Shown here: in pieces, positions 41,546 through 52,300 of the stretch | How the letters are laid out: the number at the start of each line of letters is the position of its first letter | How positions within the stretch are numbered: the first letter of the stretch is position 1 | Assembly: GCA_963728045.1 (NCBI GenBank) | Contig: CAVSIE010000006.1 | Location: 1-64,000, forward strand | DNA: 64,000 nucleotides | Origin: VRUE01 sp963728045 | GTDB taxonomy: Bacteria; Actinomycetota; Thermoleophilia; Solirubrobacterales; 70-9 | Direction of reading: 5' to 3' | The notes under the pieces: model-generated | The model's input: the letters and a program-made list of their open reading frames with translations, nothing else | The model's database searches: none | Told to the model about the DNA's origin: nothing | Program-made: the position numbers and the translations under genes

Positions 41546-44500
41546 ATGACAACCGACGCGAAGTCACGCCTCACGGCCTCAAGTCACTGCTGCGTTGGCA
41601 CTGTGGTCCTCGCCCTCCTTACCACGATCCTCTTCACCGCTCTTCTCCCCACTCCCGTATCGGCTCGCACCACCCGTCCACATCAAAGCTCCTTTGGGTT
41701 TTCCACCAATCCGACTATTGGTGACGCTGATCCCAGCTCGCTGGCTATCGACCAGTCAAATGGCGACGTCTACGTCGTCAGCCACGGCGGTCCGGCGGCT
41801 GAGATCGTGGTTTCGCGCTTCACCGCCACAGGCGCGCCCAAGGACTTCACCGCCGGTCCTGATGCGGGCACCAACACCCTCACAGGTTTTTTCAATCCAG
41901 GAAGCCTTCAGGTTGCTGTCGACAACTCCGGTGGTCCCCTGAACGGCACTATCTACGCTGCCGCTACAGGTCTCAGCTCTCCGAACCATGCGACAGTAAA
42001 GGTATTTGCGAGCAGCGGCGCCAACCTTGGCACGATCAGCGGATCGGGGATCCCTCAAGGAAAATTCACTAATGAAACATGTGGAGCTGCTGTCGATCAG
42101 TCAAGCGGTGCTCTCTACATCTCAGAACATAATCCAGACAAGATCTGGCGCTTCGCGCCCTCTTCGCTGTCGGGCGCCACTGATGACTCCGACTACACAC
42201 TGACAGGTATCACGGTCGACAATCCTTGCGATCTCGCGGCAGCCTCCGGCAGCGTCTACGCGCTCAGCCACCTCGGTACAGGGTCGCCTGCCATCGAGCG
42301 CTTCTCCGCATCGTCCTTCACCACCAACTTCTCCAATGAGCCACAGCCCTCGCCGATTGACACCGGCGAGCTGAGTGCCGGCCCGACAGCCGTCGCCGTG
42401 GATCCCAAAACGGGCGAAGTGTACGTCAACGAGGGCCACAGGATCGCCGTCTTCGACTCCGCTGGCCTTCCCCTCTACGCATTCGGCGCGGCGGCCTATT
42501 TCGGCAATAGATCAATGGCACTAGCGGTGAAGAGTGCCGCCTCGGGCCCGGCCTCGGCGGTCTATGTCGCCGATCCTCGGGCAAGCACGCAGGAGGTCGA
42601 TGTCTTCGGCCCCCTTGCTCAAACCAAAACCTTCACACGCCCTGAGGTCGCCAGCTTCGGCCCCGACGGCACGTCGGGTTCCTCCTTCCCTCTTTCTAGG
42701 CTCAGCTGGCTCGCCTTCGACCAGTCTGCACGCAGGCTTTACGCCGTCGACGAGGACAGCGATCCCGATCCAGAAGTACTCGCCCCCGGCATCCACGGCT
42801 TTGATGCCTCCTCCCCTCCGGCTTACCCGCCCCTGAGCGGCTTCTCACCGCTCGCCGTTCCCGCCATCGGCTTTTTTGATTCAGGAGGGCTCGCAGTTGA
42901 CAACACGGCGCTGGGCTCGGCGGGCAACCTCTATCTCGCATCGGGCGCCGCTGACCTGCTCTATGGCTGGAGCCCTGCACCCACCCCGCTTGGCGGCGCT
43001 TTCCCGGTTGACCCCGCGATCAGCCCCGGCCCCCCGGATGGTTCGCCGAAGAACCTCTGCGGCGCTGCAGTCGACTCAGAAGGGAACATCTGGGTTGCCA
43101 ACTCATCCACCGAACGAGTCCTCAAGTACAGCTCCGCTGGCGCCTCGCTCCCTGGCGCGATCGACACCTCGGCCCAAGGCCCCCCCTGTCAGCTCGCCTT
43201 CGATTCTGACGACGATCTTTACGTCAGCATCATCAATAAAAGCGAAGAATCCAAAGGCGGCGTCTGGAAGTACACCGCTGTCAGCGGCTATGCCTCGGCC
43301 ACCAAGGTTGCTGACGCTTATGGCATCAACAGCTCGAACTGGCTCGCGATCGACCCTTCAAACGATCACCTCTACGTCGCTGTAGACACGGCCTGCGGAG
43401 AAAAAAGCTGCAACATCGGGATCTGGATCGACGAGTACGACGCTGCCGGCGACCTGGTCGACGAGTTCGCCACCGGCCACGGCACGTTCAGGGGTATAGC
43501 CATTGATGCCACCAGCCACGGTGCTTATGTTGCTGACTGGCAAAAACGCAGGATCCGCGCCTTCGGCCCCGGCGTTCTCCTCCCCGAAGTCACCGCCCGC
43601 CCTGCCTCCGGTCAGACCAACACCGCCGCAACCCTGAATGGGCTCGTCAACACCCAGACAGTCGCGCTCAGTGACTGCCACTTCGAGTACGTTTCCGAAG
43701 CCGCCTTCCGCCTAACCGGCTTCTCTGATCTGAGCTCTGGGGGCAGCGTGTCTTGCACTCCCTCCGCCGGCTCGATCCCGCTCGACCTCGAAGAGCACTC
43801 TGTCTCGGCCACCGCAACAGGCCTGACGGAGAATACGGCCTACCGCTTCCGCTTGAGCGCGACCAACGTTGACGGCACGGACACCGCCAAAGGAGTCTTC
43901 TCGAGCACAGGGCGTCCGATCGTCGAGACGACAGGCTCGCCGGTTCATAGTGCCACCGTCGTCCGCCTCGAAGGTCGCGTCAACGCCCACGGCGAAGCCA
44001 CCACCTACCACTTCGAGTACGGCACCGAGGGCACCTGCGACGCCAACCCCTGTGAATCGACCGAAACCCGCCCCGCAGGCTCTGGCGAGGAGATCCAGCT
44101 CGTCTCCCAGCGACTTGAAGGCCTAGAGCCGAGCACCACCTACTACTACCGCCTGATCGCTGACAACGATAACACGCTCGGCCTTGGGGTCGGCGCGAGC
44201 ATGGCCGTCACGACGCATGCTTCAGATGCGCCGCTCTCCCACGGTGACTTCCCCGGTCCTCCTGGATCGGACCGTGCCTGGGAGCAGGTAAACGAACCCG
44301 ACAGCGGCGGCAACCCGGTTGCCCTCGCCTTTGCCGTCTCCGATCAGGGCGACCGGGCCTTTTACCGGGTCAACGGCGGCACTCCGCTCTCCAGCACCGG
44401 CTCTCTCTTCACTGCGCTATATGCCGAGCGCATAGAAACGGCTCCGCACCAGGGGGGCTGGCGCTCTCAGAATATCTTCCCGCCCCGCGACCAGCTGGTC

Positions 44501-46033
44501 GGCGCCAACTGGCTGCAGTTCAACGGCAAGCAGGATCTCTCCGATCAGGTCGTGATCAACCAAGACAACGTCACAGAAACTCAGACGATATGGCGCCTGC
44601 GCCCCGGTGAGCCCGCGACCAAGCTGTTCGAGCCCGCCACGCTCTCCACCCTCGGAGTCTCCGAAGACGCCTCGCGGGTGCTGATCCTCTTGCAAGGTTC
44701 CTTGGACCCAACCCTCCCGGTGGTGAACAGCGCCTTCAACCTCTACGACATCAGCTCGGGTATCCCGAAACTCGTTGGCCTGCTTCCCGACGGCTCGGTC
44801 CCGCCCTGCGGCGGCGGAGAGCCCAAAGGGCTCTCCGCCGATGGCTCGCTCGTCTTCTTCAAAAGCTGCACTGACCTCTACATACGCGACTTCGACGCTG
44901 AACAAACCCAGCTGATCGGCCCCGGCGACTTCGCCAAGGCGACGCCCGATTCGGTCTTCTTCACGACAGTTCAGGCTCTCGAGCTCGGCGATACGGGCGG
45001 CGTCGACGTATATCGCTATGGCCTCGGTAATGAAGAGATGAAATGCGTCACCTGCGTCGTTGCGCCCGGACTACACGCAGAAGTGACTCAAACTGCGATC
45101 GCCGCCGACGGCTCGCGGGTCTATTTCAATTCCTCCACCGCACTCCTTCCCGGTGCCGCCACGCCAGGCATCTACCGCGTCGATGTTGACAGCGGCGATC
45201 TCGCCTACGTGGCGCCGGGTGCAAACATTGGTGAGAACGCACAAAACGGCCAGGCGATTACGTCTGACGGCGCGGCGCTTGTCTTCCTCTCGAGCGATGC
45301 CGGCTTGAACGCGGTCGGCGGTCAGCAGAACGCCAACACCGAGCAGTACTATCGTTACGATGACCGTGATCGGTCGCTGACCTGCCTCTCCTGCCCCCAG
45401 AACGGCAGCCCTCCGGTCAGCTCGGTCAGCAACAACCTTGTTGGCGAAATCAGCGGCGTGAGCGGCGCCAACAAGACGACACTCTCCGCCGACGGCGACA
45501 CCTTCGCCTTCGGCACTACCACGCCGCTTCTCTCCGCCGATCAGAACACCGCTAGGGCGGGTCAGGACCCCCGAGCCGGCGCTGATCTTTACGAGTGGCG
45601 AGATGGGCGCTTGCTGCTGATCACGGATGGCCTCACCAGTTGGCCACCCAACGGTGAGCCGAAGCCAACTGCGATCACCCCGAGCGGCAACGACATCTTC
45701 TTCACCGCCGCCACCCAGTACACCCCCGACGCCCTTGATGGCTTCAGTCGTCTCTATGACGCCAGGATCGGTGGCGGCTTCGAATTCCCGCCACCGCCCA
45801 AGCCCTGCCCGCTCGAGGTTTGCCAGGGCACGCCGAAGGGGGCGCCTGAAGAACAGGCGCCTGGCACAGGCGCCTTCGCTGGGCCGGGCAACGTGGCTGG
45901 CGGGCCCGCGCGCCGCCCCTGCCCCAAAGGCCGCCACAAAGCCCGCAAAGGTGGCAAGGCGCGCTGCGTGAAAAGCAACGGCAAAAAGCCTCACCGTAAA
46001 CGCGCAAAGCACGACCGGAGGGCCCAACGATGA
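41546..46033 (+). CDS. Giant secreted NHL plus WD40-like double propeller with FN3-like domains and basic tail (module 2)
   Basis: A 1,495-residue protein. An N-terminal hydrophobic signal (VGTVVLALLTTILFTALLPT) precedes NHL-type blades at about residues 40-680 (GDVYVVSHGG, GALYISEHNPDKIWRF, GNIWVANSSTERVLKY, HGAYVADWQKRRIRAFGPG). Two FN3-like domains follow at about 681-890 (YRFRLSATNVDG, TYYYRLIADND), then a WD40/TolB-like propeller at 908-1,430 (SADGSLVFFKSC, AADGSRVYFNSS, TSDGAALVFLSS). The end carries RLYDARIGGGFEFPPPP and a Lys/Arg tail. It shares that end with the propeller at 33.4 kb. The last bases overlap the next gene (ATGA). Confidence 0.75.
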   Translation: MTTDAKSRLTASSHCCVGTVVLALLTTILFTALLPTPVSARTTRPHQSSFGFSTNPTIGDADPSSLAIDQSNGDVYVVSHGGPAAEIVVSRFTATGAPKDFTAGPDAGTNTLTGFFNPGSLQVAVDNSGGPLNGTIYAAATGLSSPNHATVKVFASSGANLGTISGSGIPQGKFTNETCGAAVDQSSGALYISEHNPDKIWRFAPSSLSGATDDSDYTLTGITVDNPCDLAAASGSVYALSHLGTGSPAIERFSASSFTTNFSNEPQPSPIDTGELSAGPTAVAVDPKTGEVYVNEGHRIAVFDSAGLPLYAFGAAAYFGNRSMALAVKSAASGPASAVYVADPRASTQEVDVFGPLAQTKTFTRPEVASFGPDGTSGSSFPLSRLSWLAFDQSARRLYAVDEDSDPDPEVLAPGIHGFDASSPPAYPPLSGFSPLAVPAIGFFDSGGLAVDNTALGSAGNLYLASGAADLLYGWSPAPTPLGGAFPVDPAISPGPPDGSPKNLCGAAVDSEGNIWVANSSTERVLKYSSAGASLPGAIDTSAQGPPCQLAFDSDDDLYVSIINKSEESKGGVWKYTAVSGYASATKVADAYGINSSNWLAIDPSNDHLYVAVDTACGEKSCNIGIWIDEYDAAGDLVDEFATGHGTFRGIAIDATSHGAYVADWQKRRIRAFGPGVLLPEVTARPASGQTNTAATLNGLVNTQTVALSDCHFEYVSEAAFRLTGFSDLSSGGSVSCTPSAGSIPLDLEEHSVSATATGLTENTAYRFRLSATNVDGTDTAKGVFSSTGRPIVETTGSPVHSATVVRLEGRVNAHGEATTYHFEYGTEGTCDANPCESTETRPAGSGEEIQLVSQRLEGLEPSTTYYYRLIADNDNTLGLGVGASMAVTTHASDAPLSHGDFPGPPGSDRAWEQVNEPDSGGNPVALAFAVSDQGDRAFYRVNGGTPLSSTGSLFTALYAERIETAPHQGGWRSQNIFPPRDQLVGANWLQFNGKQDLSDQVVINQDNVTETQTIWRLRPGEPATKLFEPATLSTLGVSEDASRVLILLQGSLDPTLPVVNSAFNLYDISSGIPKLVGLLPDGSVPPCGGGEPKGLSADGSLVFFKSCTDLYIRDFDAEQTQLIGPGDFAKATPDSVFFTTVQALELGDTGGVDVYRYGLGNEEMKCVTCVVAPGLHAEVTQTAIAADGSRVYFNSSTALLPGAATPGIYRVDVDSGDLAYVAPGANIGENAQNGQAITSDGAALVFLSSDAGLNAVGGQQNANTEQYYRYDDRDRSLTCLSCPQNGSPPVSSVSNNLVGEISGVSGANKTTLSADGDTFAFGTTTPLLSADQNTARAGQDPRAGADLYEWRDGRLLLITDGLTSWPPNGEPKPTAITPSGNDIFFTAATQYTPDALDGFSRLYDARIGGGFEFPPPPKPCPLEVCQGTPKGAPEEQAPGTGAFAGPGNVAGGPARRPCPKGRHKARKGGKARCVKSNGKKPHRKRAKHDRRAQR

Positions 46034-49000
46034 AGCTCCATCGCCTCGCATTGCTCACTACGCTCGGCGTTCTGGGGTTTGGCTTCACCGAGGTGACCTT
46101 GGCTAGCGCCGCCCCGGTATGGAACCTCGACCTGCACCACAACGAGACCAACTTTGCTCCCGGTCAAACCGGCCAGTACTGGGTCGACCTGAAGAATGTC
46201 GGCAACAGTGACAGCTCGGGTCCGATTACGCTGAAAGTTAATCTGCCCAACGGCATCACCCGCGACGCTGTGCTCAATAGGGTGCCAAGCGAAGCGGTCA
46301 AATGGAGCTGCCCGGGTGCACCGGGTGCCACATCGTTCACCTGTACGAGCAGCGAATCGATCCCCCGCCATTCACGCTTTCACGAGCTGATCCTCTCGGT
46401 CAAAGTCACCGGCGCCGAAGGAACTCGCACCGCCTCGGCTGAAGTCAAAGGGGGTGGAGTAGCAGTTCCGGCGACGAGCAAAGAGACCACTCCGGTCAGC
46501 TCCGAACCGGCTGGCTTTGGCATCTTCACCCCCAGCCTCGTGCTGGATTTCTTCACCGCTGACGGCATCACGACAGAACGCGAAGCCGGCGCTCACCCCG
46601 ACCTCCTCACGGCCGCTTTCGACTTCAACTCGGTGGACCTGGTGAATCCTGATGCAAATCCGGACCAGAAGGCCCCTGCCGAGAGCGTCCATGGCCTGCA
46701 CACCGACGCCCCACCAGGCTTCATCGGCGATCCGACCGCTGTAGCCGAGTGCACCCAGGCGCAGTTCACGGTCAACGAGTGCGCTCCTTCCAGCCAGGTC
46801 GGGAAAATCGACGTCACACTTGTTCCGCCCAGCTTGAAAGGGGCTCGTTTCCAGAACATCACCTTCGGGGTCTTCAACCTCTCCCACCCGCGCGGGGTGA
46901 TCACCGACCTCGGCTTCTCGCTCTCGACGATCCCCGTTCACATCAAAGCCTCGCTCGACCCCGCCAATCGTTACGCGATCACCACCGAAGTGCCGAGCGT
47001 CAACGAGATCCTGCCACCCTTCGACCAGAAGCTGACGCTGTGGGGCATACCGGCAGACAAAAGCCATGACCCCGAGCGTGAATGTCCCAGCAATCCCAGC
47101 GCCGAGGAGTGCCCGACCGACTTCGAGCCGAAAGCCTTCCTCTCTCTCCCATCCCAGTGCGACGAAGACAACACCTGGCGCTTGCACCACTACGACTCCT
47201 GGCAGAAAAAAGGAGTTTTCGGTCCCGACATCACATACACGATGCCGGGCAAGATGACCGACTGCGACAAGCCGAGGTTCGAACCGGAGGTGGAGATCGA
47301 ACCGACCGGCAAGCAGGCCAATACGCCGACCGGCCTCGACATCCACGTCAAAGTCGCCCAGAACGAAAACCCGAATGCTCTGGCGACTCCGCCAGTGAAG
47401 AGGACCGTCGTGACGCTGCCCGAGGGTATGAGCTTCTCGCCTTCCTTCGCAGATGGATTGCAGAGCTGCACCCCGACCCAGATCGGCCTCTTCACCAATA
47501 GCCCGGTCAAATGCCCGGATGCCTCCCGAATCGGCGAAGTCGAGCTGCACACGCCGCTGCTGCCCAAATCGGCGGAGGGCTCGATGTACCTGGCGGCCCA
47601 GAACGACAACCCCTTCAACTCCACCTTCGCTCTCTATATGGAGATCGAGGACACAGAAGAACGCGACGCCCTGATCAAGATCCCGGGTCGGATCGACGTA
47701 GACCCCGTCACCGGCCAGATCACCACCTCCTTCGATGACCTGCCGCAGTTCCCCTTCGACGACTTCACGCTGAAGTTCAGAAGTGGCCCCAGGGCACCCC
47801 TGGTCAGCCCGCCGGCCTGCGGCACGCACACGATCGGGATCGAGGTCGCCTCCTACGCCCAGCCGACAGAGCCGGTTGACGCCTCCAACACCTACCAGGT
47901 CTCCGAAGGCCCCAACGGCACGCCGTGTCCGCCAAACTCCGCCAACAGGCCGTTTGCGCCTGAGTTCTCGGGAGGAACCTTGAACCCGGTAGCGGGCAGC
48001 TACTCGACCTTCCTCTTCCGCCTGAGCAGAGACGACTCAGAACAGGAACTGAGCCAGGTCACCACCGTCCTGCCTCCGGGCTTGGTGGCGAAGCTCGCCG
48101 GCATCCCCTTCTGCCCGGAGGCGGCTCTCGGCTCGATCTCCGCGGCAGAGGGCGCGGGGCGAGGCGAGCTCAACAACCCCGCATGTCTCGCTGCTTCCCA
48201 GCTCGGCACGATCTCAGCAGGCCTTGGCGCAGGCCCCGGCCCCAACTACTTCGGCGGCAAGGTCTACCTCGCCGGGCCGTATAAGGGCGCGCCTCTCAGC
48301 CTCGCCGTAGTTGCCCCCGGAATTGCCGGGCCCTTCGATCTCGGCAACGTGGTCGTCAGAGCCGCGATCAGGGTCAACCCCGAGACAGCTCAGGTGACTG
48401 CGGTTTCAGACCCCTTCCCGACGATCCTGCAAGGGGTGATCCTCAGAGCGAGGGACATCCGCCTGCGAGTCGACCGCCCCGAGACCACCATCAACCCGAC
48501 CAGCTGCGCGCCGATGGCGCTGCAAGGCCAGATCTCAGGCGTGGGAGGAAGCATCCTCACCACCACCGACGACTTCCTCTTCAGCACCTCCCATCCCTTC
48601 CAGGTCGGAAGCTGCGCCAGCCTGGGCTTCAAATCGAAGCTCTCCTTCCGCCTCTACGGAGGCACGAAGCGAGGCGGGCACCCGAGGTTGAAAGCGATGG
48701 TGAGGATGCCCGCGGGAGGCGCCAACATCGCCAAAGCCTCAGTGGCGCTGCCAAGGTCCGAGTTCCTCGACCAGAGCCACATCGGCACCGTCTGCACCCG
48801 TGTCCAGTTCGGGGCCAACAAGTGCCCAGCAGCATCCATTTACGGCAAAGCGGCGGTGAAGACCCCGCTCCTGGACGAAGTCCTCTCGGGCCCGATCTAC
48901 CTCAGATCCTCCGACAACCTCCTTCCCGACCTCGTAGTCGCCTTCCGGGGAGGAAGGGTCGACTTCAACCTCGTAGGAAGGATCGACTCGGTCCGGGGAG

Positions 49001-49230
49001 GGATCCGCAACACCTTCGACTTGGTCCCAGACGCTCCGGTCACCTGGGCCTCTTTCGACTTCCTCGGAGGGAAAAAGGGACTCCTGATCAACAGCCGCAA
49101 CCTCTGCAAAAAGGCCTACCGGGCGACAGCCAAATTCAAGGCCCAGAACGGTGAGGCGATCACGCTGAATCCGGAGATGCAGAACAGCTGCAAGCAGAAA
49201 TCGCGCAAAGGCGCGAAGAGACGCCGCTAA
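46030..49230 (+). CDS. Large secreted protein of the same unrecognised family (module 2, 1,066 residues)
   Basis: Paralogue of the 935-residue protein. It starts MKLHRLALLTTLGVLGFGFT, a signal peptide. Residues 35-150 hold a domain with PVWNLDLHHNETNFAPGQTG and TLKVNLPNGITR, like a DUF11/CARDB-type beta sandwich. The shared core follows: HTDAPPGFIGDPTAVAECTQ, VVTLPEGMSFSPSFADGLQS, CPDASRIGEV, VLPPGLVAKLAGIPFCPEAA, YLAGPYKGAP, GPFDLGNVVVRAAIRVNPET and RPETTINPTSC. The end, KKGLLINSRNLCKKAYRATA, leads to KSRKGAKRRR. Coupled to the giant propeller by ATGA. Confidence 0.72.
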   Translation: MKLHRLALLTTLGVLGFGFTEVTLASAAPVWNLDLHHNETNFAPGQTGQYWVDLKNVGNSDSSGPITLKVNLPNGITRDAVLNRVPSEAVKWSCPGAPGATSFTCTSSESIPRHSRFHELILSVKVTGAEGTRTASAEVKGGGVAVPATSKETTPVSSEPAGFGIFTPSLVLDFFTADGITTEREAGAHPDLLTAAFDFNSVDLVNPDANPDQKAPAESVHGLHTDAPPGFIGDPTAVAECTQAQFTVNECAPSSQVGKIDVTLVPPSLKGARFQNITFGVFNLSHPRGVITDLGFSLSTIPVHIKASLDPANRYAITTEVPSVNEILPPFDQKLTLWGIPADKSHDPERECPSNPSAEECPTDFEPKAFLSLPSQCDEDNTWRLHHYDSWQKKGVFGPDITYTMPGKMTDCDKPRFEPEVEIEPTGKQANTPTGLDIHVKVAQNENPNALATPPVKRTVVTLPEGMSFSPSFADGLQSCTPTQIGLFTNSPVKCPDASRIGEVELHTPLLPKSAEGSMYLAAQNDNPFNSTFALYMEIEDTEERDALIKIPGRIDVDPVTGQITTSFDDLPQFPFDDFTLKFRSGPRAPLVSPPACGTHTIGIEVASYAQPTEPVDASNTYQVSEGPNGTPCPPNSANRPFAPEFSGGTLNPVAGSYSTFLFRLSRDDSEQELSQVTTVLPPGLVAKLAGIPFCPEAALGSISAAEGAGRGELNNPACLAASQLGTISAGLGAGPGPNYFGGKVYLAGPYKGAPLSLAVVAPGIAGPFDLGNVVVRAAIRVNPETAQVTAVSDPFPTILQGVILRARDIRLRVDRPETTINPTSCAPMALQGQISGVGGSILTTTDDFLFSTSHPFQVGSCASLGFKSKLSFRLYGGTKRGGHPRLKAMVRMPAGGANIAKASVALPRSEFLDQSHIGTVCTRVQFGANKCPAASIYGKAAVKTPLLDEVLSGPIYLRSSDNLLPDLVVAFRGGRVDFNLVGRIDSVRGGIRNTFDLVPDAPVTWASFDFLGGKKGLLINSRNLCKKAYRATAKFKAQNGEAITLNPEMQNSCKQKSRKGAKRRR

Positions 49231-49324
49231 GGCTTAAAGCAAGCAAGAACCAACCACCAGCACCAAACCAGTCAGGCCCGGCGAGAGGCGATAGTCGGTC
49301 CATCACCAGTAGGGGGTAGAGAGA

Positions 49325-52300
49325 ATGTCAAGCACTCACCAGTGGCGGACCAGCCTGGTCTCGAACGTCATGCTAATCGTGGGAGCGCTAGCTGCCGCAT
49401 TGGCGCTCGCTCCGGCGGTTTCCGTCGCACATCCAGGTCACGACCACGGCCTAAGCAGCGCTACGGGTCGCCTGCCGGGGGTGCCTGATTACCAGAAAAT
49501 CAAAGGCGTAGTCAGTCGTTTCGACGCGCAATCGAGAGAGTACATCGTCCAAAAGCCGGGGAAGCCGCCAATGCGCGCCCATATCGAGGCCGATACGCAT
49601 CCAGGCGCTGAAGGCGCAGCAGCGAACGGCGGGTATTCTCCCTTGCCGTCTGGAGAAAGCCAGCCGGTTTGTGCCACTACCGGGCACCGCTTCGTCGTCG
49701 TGCGGGCCTATGACGAAGGCACCAAAACGGCCGATACCGAGGACGCCCATATCCGCTCGCTGGTCAAGCGGATGAACTGGAAGTTCATGCAGCAGTCCCA
49801 GCTCTCGAGCCAGGTAGAGCGGACACTTCAGATGAGGGTCGATTGTGACGGGTCCGGGACCATAAACGTCAAAGACGTCGCTGTGCCGTTTGGCTACCTA
49901 GCCGAAGGCATCGATACGACCGATGGTGATATTGGTGTACTTGACACAATCAATTACGTTGAACTCACGCTTGGCGCGCCAGAAGGGCCAAACGCAGTCA
50001 AGTACCTGATACTCAACGATAAGAAACGATCCGGCTTCGTCGGGATTGGATATCGATATCTTGACGCGGTCAAGAACAGCAGCAATCTCAACGTGATCTA
50101 TACGACTAGTTCTCTCATCGCCCGTAATCCAAATCACACACTGGATGGGAAAGATTCCTGGGAATCTACTATTCCCATCCACGAGGCGCTGCATACGATG
50201 AATGCAGCAACCAACTTCGAAGTGGAACCAGGCAAATGGGTGGCAGCGCCTTATGCGTCTACCAACAGCCACTGCGTCGATGGCATCGACATCCTCTGTT
50301 ATGCAGACCTTGGGACCTCGCCGGAGGGGTTGTCGTATTCGGAGGGTCGTTGTCCAGCGTATGCCGGTCATGAATCTGCCGAAAGAGTCACCATCGACTG
50401 CAAATTCGATACCTACTTTGACTCAGAAACTGAGTCAGGTGAGTGGCTAAGTCAGTGGTGGAACGTTGGCGGGTCGGAGAATCCGTTCCTCGCGTACACC
50501 CCGGGAGTGCCACCGGTAGCGACAGTGCCGGCCGCATTCACCTCTCCGGCGGACTTCGAGACCTACAGCGCCACTCTCAAGGGCATCGTCAATCCCGGCG
50601 GCGTCTCGACCACCTACAAATTCGAATACGGCACCACCACCTCCTACGGCACTAGCATTCCCGTTTCGCCGAAGAGCATCGGCTCGGGTATCAGCGACGT
50701 CGAAGTCAGCGAGACCATCTCGACCGAACCCGAAGTGACCTACCACTACCGCATCGTCGCGACCAACAGCAAAGGGACCTTCTACGGGGAAGACAAGACC
50801 GTGAAGACGTCGGTCTGGGGAATCCAGACCATTCAGGGTCCCAGCGGCAGTGGAGGACGGGGCGAGCTGCTGGACGTCTCCTGCTCCTCCTCGGTCCACT
50901 GCGTCGCGGTCGGTAGCAACAGCAAAGGCGCCACACTCGCTGAGCGCTGGAACGGCAGTCAGTGGTCAATCATGACGACCGTCAATCCGGCTGGCGCAAA
51001 CAGGTTGGGAGGAGTGTCCTGCAGCTCCAGCAGTTTCTGTATGGCGGTCGGGGCAGAAGGTAGCCCTATCTTCTCTGAGTACTGGGACGGCAGCAGTTGG
51101 TCCCTTGTGAGCATGCCGATGCCTAGCGAAGCGAAAAGCGCAGCGATGACCGATGTCTTCTGCACCTCGCCGACGACCTGCATTGCGGTCGGGCGTTACT
51201 CCGGCTCGAAAGGCCCCGCCATTGAATCGAAGACGCTGATCGAGCGCTGGAACGGCAGCCAGTGGACGATTGAGTCTTCCCCCAACGTAGAAGGCAACTC
51301 GCACAACCAGCTATCAGCGATCTCCTGTACTTCATCGACCTCGTGCCAGACCGTTGGATACACCACAACCAAAGCCGGCAACCCTTTGGCACCGCTCGTG
51401 GAGGGATGGGATGGAAGCAAATGGTCTATCCAGGTCGCACCTACTCCCCCGGGCGGTAGCGGTTCCCTTCGTTCCATCTCCTGTCCCGTTGCCGGCTTCT
51501 GCATCGCAAGCGGCGCCGGGGGAGGAACTACTTTCACAGCAGCATGGAACGGAACGAGCTGGCAGATCCAGGCAAGCGGGCTGCCGTCGGATCTCAGCGC
51601 GATCTCGTGCGCCACGCAAAGCTCCTGCGAGCTGATCGGTAACGCTACGGGACGACACTGGAGTGGCTCGGAATGGATGATTCAAGACCCGTCCTTGCCG
51701 GTGGGTGGAACCCAGGTCAAGCTATTCAGCATCTCATGTCCACAGCCGTCACTGTGTACCGCCGTCGGAGTCTATAGTGGTCAGCCGTTCTTCAGCCCCG
51801 GAGAACGGCCTTTGGCCGAGCGCCTGACGCCAACTCCTCACGTCAAGCTCCGAGCCGAAGAGTATTCGTCTACCTCGGTAACAGCCGTACAGAGCGGGGA
51901 ACATAACTTTAAAGAGGAAACAAGTGGTTATAATCTTTACTGCAAAGTGGCGACGGCTACTGGAACGGTGAAGGAAGCATCCAGCACCCTGACGCTCACG
52001 CCTGCCTACAGTAATTGCACTCTGTTTGGGCAGAACGCCACGGCCAAAATCAATAGCTGTCAGTATGTATTTTACAGTACTAGTAAAAACTCTCCATTTA
52101 CCGGTAACATGGAGATAGTCTGCAGCAAAGCGGGTGACTCGATAGAATTTTCGAGCGCGGTCTGTACGCTGAAGCTGTCGGCCCAGGCAGCTTTGGGCGC
52201 TGTAAACTTCACTAATACCGGTAAAAAAAGCCGTGGTCGTACCATCACTACCACTCTGAGTCTTACCGGAATCAAATACACTGAAGCTGGGGTAGCGTGC

